Shown one piece after another: positions 58,196 through 64,000 of a stretch of 64,000 nucleotides of DNA. The stretch lies in NCBI GenBank assembly GCA_015847255.1, contig JADLZK010008766.1:801403-865402 (forward strand), in the 5' to 3' direction. The notes beneath the pieces are model-generated. The model searched no databases. It was not told where the DNA came from and saw only the letters and a list, made by a program, of their open reading frames with translations. Position 1 is the first letter of the stretch. Each line of letters starts with the position of its first letter. Source of the stretch: Hyparrhenia diplandra (Eukaryota > Streptophyta > Magnoliopsida > Poales > Poaceae). The position numbers and the translations under genes were made by a program.

Positions 58196-60686
58196 GTGAG
58201 AGATCCCTACCGCCTCCCGATCGAGATCCTGTTTCAAGGGATATAATGATTTGTTTGTGTTAGGTTTGTGCCGCGTTCGCTTATAGCCTAGGTATAGTAC
58301 ATCTAGAATTTCCGCTTTACTCGTTCAAGCAAAGTGTATGCCGCTCAACTCACCCGTATGATGTCCCACTTTTTTATTTTATTATTGCTTTCCCTAATGC
58401 CATTTGCATTTTTCTTCTTTGTCTTAGTATGATACCGTGATTTTGGAAGTAATGTAATCGCGGATTTCACTCCGACAAATGTTGTATTTCCTAAGCCCCT
58501 CGTAGGAATTTCCATCTAGTTGAGTGTCTTCTTTTAATTATCTCTCAGAATCGCGTGACATCTTATTTGGTTAAGGCCCGTGTGCCAAAAAGGATGTGCT
58601 TACATGTCCCGCAAACCTTTAGAATGCCTCGCTTCTTTGTTATTGGGTGGACCGTGTTTTGCAACTTGAATGCCGCCTTTTGTTATTATTGGGTGCACCG
58701 TGCATCACAACTTGACTCCTACTAGATTAGTAAATGATGCCATTTTGTCTATTTGGTGAATTCTCTCGGCCGCTGCCGCAAGTTGTTCGGGTTGCATGGC
58801 ATGCATTTTCCTCGCTTCGTTGGATATATGCCGCCAAATGAACTCGTCTCTGATGTTGAAGAAAACGGTTATATTTTTTGTGCTAAACGCAAATTACACT
58901 TAGTTGAAATTTTCTCATGGATAATTCCATTGAGTGCAGTTACTTAAAGCTGCTCAATTGTTTTTAGGTGATTTTCTTGTTTGTAGCATTGGTCTCTAGT
59001 TGAATACCCTAAATAAAAAAAGCAGGATGTTGTGCGATATATCGGGCAAAGATCCCCCGTAAAATTTAGGAACACCATGATCATCGTTATTGGGTGAACC
59101 GTTGGTCATCATGTCCATGTGTTGGACAACTCCATGTCAATTGGTTCAAGAAATGATGACACATTTGTTTTTTCCCATATTTCTTAGCTATAGGGTGTGA
59201 TCGCCAGCCTTATTTAGTTAAGGCACCTGCTAAAGTGAATGTGCTTACATATCCCGTAAACCTTTAGAATGCCGTTATTCCAATTGGAATAGTAAGGGAT
59301 GTCTACTTGTGTTTCTTTTAGTGAATCTCAGTATTTGTGGCGCATCAAGGCACCAATGTTCTTACGTATATTGTTATACCTTTAGAATGCCAGGTTTGTT
59401 GTTGTTGGGTGGACGGTGTCACAACTTAACTCCAATTAGATTAGTAGATGTTGCCATTTTGTCCCTGTTTGTTTATTTAGTGAAATGCTCTGCTGTCGCG
59501 GTGCAAGCTGTTCCGTAGCTCAATGACATGCATTTTCCCACTTCGTGGGATATATAACGCCAAATGAACTATTTGATTTTGAAGTAAATGGTTATGCTTG
59601 TGTGCTAAAGGAAAATTAGACTTCCTTTGTTGAAATTTTCTCATTGATAGTTCCATTAAGCACACTTGCACGTTGTTCTACTCTTTTGTATGTAGCATTC
59701 ATGTTTGTAGTGTTGGTTTTTCGTAGTTGAATACCCTAAATAAAAAAGCAGGATGTTGTGCTACATACCGCAAAGATCCCCCGTAAACTTTAGGAACACC
59801 ATGATCATCGTGGAAATCGTGGTAGGGTAGCAAGCGGGAAGCGGGTATTCCTTCCTCGAATACCCATGTGCCCATCCGATGAGATGTTCCCATTCGAAGT
59901 TTAAGAGGAAGCAGTTTCTTTCCTTTAGGAGGCATTTTTTTGGTGCGACATTCGCTTTGAGTTTGCCCAACCGCCACCCCATGTGAACCCTCAAGGGAGA
60001 AAAAGAAACGAATCGCCTATGCGACCTACCCGATAAAGGAAGGAATTAACCACACAATAAAGGCAGGAATTAACTACGCATGTTGGTTGTTGCGATAAAA
60101 ATTAGGAAGGAAACTGTGACTCCTCGCTCGCGGAAGTAGTTATCCACTATGAAGTAGTCTTTTATTTAAATGAGCCGCTTGTTCGCGGAACTACGTTTCG
60201 CGAAAAGCCGACGTACATGCTATTTGTAGCCGCAACTATTTTATTTGTATAATTTATATTCAAAGAACCTTACTACTTTTTTTTGTGAAATACTATCTTG
60301 AGAAAACCTATGAAGAGATTTGATACATGTTTGAAAAAAACTATGCTCTTGATTTGGAGACAAGCCATCTTTTGTTTGTCGAACTGCACTTTTTGCATAT
60401 TTTGAACTCGTTGCTCCATCACACCAAGTCGCCCGGACAGTCCATTTAATTTTACAAGACCAATGGTGAAGTATGCATACACAGTGTCCTTGATAATATT
60501 ATCTTAGATGAATTATGAAGAAGTCCATAAAATAGAGTTTAAAAACCTCCGATATATCCATGATTGATTGTATTACTTTCACAAAACTTATTTAAATTAA
60601 ATGTCACTTTAGTATCATTGTTTAATTTTATAGTATGGTTATCTTATCATGAGATTTATGTGTTTTTATATAAAATTTAGTTATAT

Positions 60687-60719
60687 CGTGAAAGTAAACG
60701 CGACGCGCGCTTAACTAGT
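60687..60719 (+). mobile_element. Helitron-type 3' terminus, R5 (damaged)
   Basis: tatcgtg replaces tcccgt and extra bases lie in the loop, but cgcttaaCTAGT is intact. The damage may be partly sequencing error. Confidence 0.55.
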
Positions 60720-61227
60720 TCGTGCTAGGAGGAGGGCGGGAGCGTAATCGAATCCGGGCTTGGCTACGGCGGTGAGGAGAAGGGGATGACATGGCACAAT
60801 ATATGCTAGAGAATTAGGTTTTGGCCATCATCTATTGAAAAAAGGGTTTGGTGGGTGTATAGAGGAGGAGGTGGCGCGATATGTGATTAATTGTTGCGGA
60901 TTCTCCTTTTCTTTTGGCATCCGTGACCGAAAGTGGCGTTATCAGGTGATGTCGAAGGAATTGATGATGCATTTGCCTCTTCATTGTCGGGGAGGGTAGG
61001 AGGACTACCGGATGACGGGCTATGGCAAGAGGAGAAGCGGATGACTTGGCACAAGGATATGCCGTGAATTTCGGATATTGGGTTTTAGCTTTATAGCAGC
61101 TATAGATAAATGTCGCAGGCTACACAATGGTTTAACCTCTTCTTCCCAAACCGTGATAATTGAATAAGTTGTTTGGAATCAAGAATTGATGATTTTCTAT
61201 ATAATAAAAGCTACAACAAAAGAGGAG

Positions 61228-64000
61228 AGTAGCCACGCCATAGGCACGCGACGGCCCGGATCAGCGAGTCCCGACCATTTTGCGGAAAAACCCTCAAACT
61301 TGTATGAAATCGCACGCATTTCGTGAGCCTCTCATAGAAAAAATTGCATAAAAGCCCTCGTAGTTTTTTTGAAATCAAAGTTCGGTCTAGGTCGGCCTCC
61401 CCGCCCACCTCTGGACCGATTAGGTCTTAATGGGCCAAATTCGACCGACGCAATTTACCCTTATCTACTTTTTCTTTTTACGTATAATTTTGGTAAAAGT
61501 TTAATTTGCAAAGTGAATCCTAGAAAAATATTATAACAGTAAAATCAATTTGTTTTGAAATCATCATAAACAAATCTATGTAGAGTTATTCCTATGTTTT
61601 GTATGGGTACATATGAAAATCAAATAAATAACATAAAATAGAAAATCCTATTCACAACTCCTTGTGATAAAATATCATCATGTTGAACTTTTGACTACTT
61701 AATAAATACTTTTGTTAAAGTTCCATTTCAATAACAAATGCAAAATACAATATAGCTTACGGGTTACAACCGGATGCATAGCTAACCATCATACTCATCC
61801 AATCACGCTAACTCTCAATGGAATATAAATTAAAAAATAACATTAACAATGAGAACCCAAAACCAATGTATAAATCAAATAATATACCTCCACAATGACA
61901 AAATATACGACAAGTATACAACAATATGCTATTTAACCATGACACACATATATTGTGTGTTCTTTTGAGACGATTCGCCCAACCCGCATTGTCCGTAAAA
62001 CTTGACGAACGTGCGGAACTTACGTGGGGCCTATAGTGACGGCGGACGGCTCGCCCATAACGGCCGCTAGGGTATCCCCCGTAGTTGCCGCGGCTTCATA
62101 TACAGCTCTCACTCCTTCCACACCGCTTCTTTTCCACCCGCCACCGTGAGGGAGCATCTCAACACAGCCTCCCGAGGGCCGCCACTCGGTTGCGACCATG
62201 GTGAGATCTCCCTCATCCTTACCCATGCGCTTCTTGCATATTCCATGCTACCGCATCCATGGATTTGCACTCGCCTACCCAAATCCCCGACGCGGCGACG
62301 GCCCTTGTTTTCGTTCCGTGAAATACTCGAGGGAGCCGACCAACCCCACCAAGTGTAAGCTTTCTTTGCCGAGGGTTTCCATGTCCATTTGTGCATCCGC
62401 GGGTTTGTCCGATTCGCGTGTGGTGGTCTTTTATTCGCTGTAGCCGCCAAGGCCATGGGCCGGACCTCCCGTGTTCGCTCTTCAAGGTGAGAGATCCCTA
62501 CCCGCCCCGATCGAGATCCCGTTTCAAGGGATATAATGATTTGTTTGTGTTAGGTTTGTGCCTGCGCTCGCTTATAGCCTAGGTATAGTACATCTAGAAT
62601 TTCCGCTTTATCGCTCGCGTGTATGCCGCTCAACTCACCCGTATGATGTCCCACTTTTTATCAGTATTATTGCTTTCCCTAATGCCATTTGCATTTTTCT
62701 TCTTTGTCTTAGTATGATACCGTGATTTTGGAAGTAATGTAATCGTGATTTCACCCGACAAATGCCGTATTTCCTAAGCCCCTCGAGGGAATTTCCATCT
62801 AGTTGAGTGTCTTCTTTTAATTATCTCTCAGAATCGCGACATCTTATTTGGTTAAGGCTCCGGTGTGCCCAAAGGATGTGCTTACATGTCCCGCAAACCT
62901 TTAGAATGCCCGCTTCTTTGTTATTGGGTGGACCAGGTTTTGCAACTTGAATGCCAGCTTGTTATTATGGGTGCACCCGGTGCATCACAACTTGACTCCT
63001 ACTAGATTAGTAAATGATGCCATTTTGTCTATTTGGTGAATTCTCTCGCTGTCGCCGCTAAAAAGTTTGCTGTGGGTTGCATGGCATGCATTTTTCCCCG
63101 CTTCGTTGGATATATGCCGCCAAATGAACCGCCCGATGTTGAAGAAAACGGTTATGTTTTGTGCTAAACGCAAATTACACTTAGTTGAAATTTTCTCATG
63201 GATAATTCCATTGAGTGCGCTTGCACAATGCTCAATTGTTTTTAGGTGATTTTCTTGTTTATAGCATTGGTCTCTCTAGTTGAATACCCTAAATAAAAAA
63301 AGGATGTTGTGCGATATAATCGGCAAAGATCCCCCCAGTAAAATTTAGGAACACCATGATCATCGTTATTGGGTGAACCGTTGGTCATCATGTCCATGTG
63401 TTGGACAACTCCATGTCAATTGGTTCAAGAAATGATGACACATTTGTTTTTTTCCCATATTTCTTAGCTATAGGTGTGATCAGCAGCTTATTTAGTTAAG
63501 GCACCGCTAAAGTGAATGTGCTTTACATATCCCTCGTAAACCTTTAGAATGCCGCTATTCCAATTGGAATAGTAAGGGATGTCTACTTGTGTTTCTTTTA
63601 GTGAATCTCTCAGATTTGTGGCAGATCAAGGCACCAATGTTCTTAATGATATTGTTATACCGTTAGAATGCTAGGTTTGTTGTTGTTGGGTGGACGTGTG
63701 TCACAACTTAACTCCAATTAGATTAGTAGATGATGTCATTTTGTCCTGTTTGTTTATTTAGTGAAATGCTCGCTCGCGGTGCAAGTCGCTGTTAAAGTAG
63801 CTCAATGACGTGCATTTTTCCCATTCTCGGGATATATACCACCAAATAAACTTTTTGATTTTGAAGTAAATGGTCATGCTTGTGTCCTAAAGGAAAATTA
63901 GACTTCCTTTTGTTGAAATTTTCTCATTGATAGTTCCATTAAGCACACTTGCACGGGTGTTCTACTCTTTGTATGTAGCATTCATGTTTGTAGTGTTGGT
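61228..64000 (+). repeat. Array unit R6 (incomplete at window end)
   Basis: This unit directly follows R5. It contains the AT-rich start, promoter, RPL17 exons 1-3 and modules from about 62830. The window ends inside the second module, so whether it is a short or long unit cannot be told. Confidence 0.9.
62198..62486 (+). pseudogene. RPL17: RPL17 fragment, exons 1-3, R6
   Basis: The ATG is at 62198-62200 with a gtgaga donor. Exon 2 (62318-62354) encodes VKYSREPTNPTK without error. Exon 3 (62444-62486) encodes KAMGRTS/RDL with added bases near ctcccgtg and cgctcttc. The exon 2 acceptor reads ttccg, for probable ttccag. Confidence 0.85.

Larger units (their letters stand above)
56942..61227 (+). 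repeat. Array unit R5 (short type)
   Basis: This 4286 bp unit directly follows R4. Modules lie at about 58540-59190 and 59190-59790. Its Helitron end (about 60687-60718) keeps CTAG (60715-60718) but its hairpin reads as damaged. Confidence 0.9.

Noticed and set aside
1..64000. An intact, functional RPL17 gene
   Set aside because: No unit has the exon sequence after RYCGGVGR. Short units lack exon 4, and the two exon 4 copies run into an LTR.
1..64000. Repeat-induced point mutation or deamination as cause of copy differences
   Set aside because: Differences include inserted and deleted bases and changes such as CTG to CCG, which C-to-T decay does not explain. They also concentrate at CHG.

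Overview
The window looks like repeat-rich heterochromatin of a large grass genome (Poaceae; the subfamily cannot be fixed from this sequence). I see no intact host gene. Almost everything is transposon-derived: long terminal repeat (LTR) retrotransposons, CACTA transposons and a tandem array of about 4.25 kb units. Many CAG/CTG trinucleotides differ between repeat copies in ways that look like uncorrected long-read basecalling error at methylated CHG sites. Many frameshifts and stops below may therefore be technical, and exon ends can be off by 1-3 bases.

The backbone is a direct tandem array of units, called R1-R6 here: R1 565-4812, R2 4813-12337, R3 29852-46492, R4 52681-56941, R5 56942-61227, and R6 from 61228 to the window end. 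An extra R tail lies at 28744-29851. Each unit carries the promoter and first three exons of a captured cytosolic 60S ribosomal protein L17 (RPL17, uL22) gene: ATG followed at once by an intron, then VKYSREPTNPTK, then KAMGRDLRV. R1, R4 and R5 end in a Helitron-type 3' terminus (short hairpin then CTAG|T). R2 and R3 are longer. Their third intron is built of diverged 0.65-0.75 kb modules, contains a PIF/Harbinger-like transposase fragment, and leads to RPL17 exon 4. That exon is cut after RYCGGVGR by an LTR whose first bases supply two in-frame stops.

The array is interrupted by nested insertions. R2 contains a 2.2 kb LTR-like insertion (8956-11190). It is followed by the start of retrotransposon X (12338-14146), the 5' end of retrotransposon Z (14147-15549), a CACTA 5' terminus (15550), an unusual cleaner-looking segment (16.3-18.9 kb), and a second CACTA element on the minus strand (3' end at 18934, ORF1 exons to about 28.6 kb). 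This second CACTA is split by a complete 5.0 kb gag-protease-only retrotransposon Y (20223-25229, target-site duplication ctatc) and by a solo LTR (26267-27624, target-site duplication atcgg). R3 is split by a 12.0 kb Ty3/gypsy Tat-lineage element (33035-45076, target-site duplication agagt) with gag, protease, reverse transcriptase, RNase H, integrase, a tandem repeat array and a long antisense coding region. R3 ends in a chimeric X/Y retrotransposon (46493-52680), after which R4-R6 run to the window end.

The most notable system is the tandem array of Helitron-ended units carrying a captured ribosomal-protein promoter and exons, together with its recurrent junctions to the X and Y retrotransposons. 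No tRNA, rRNA or CRISPR feature was recognised.
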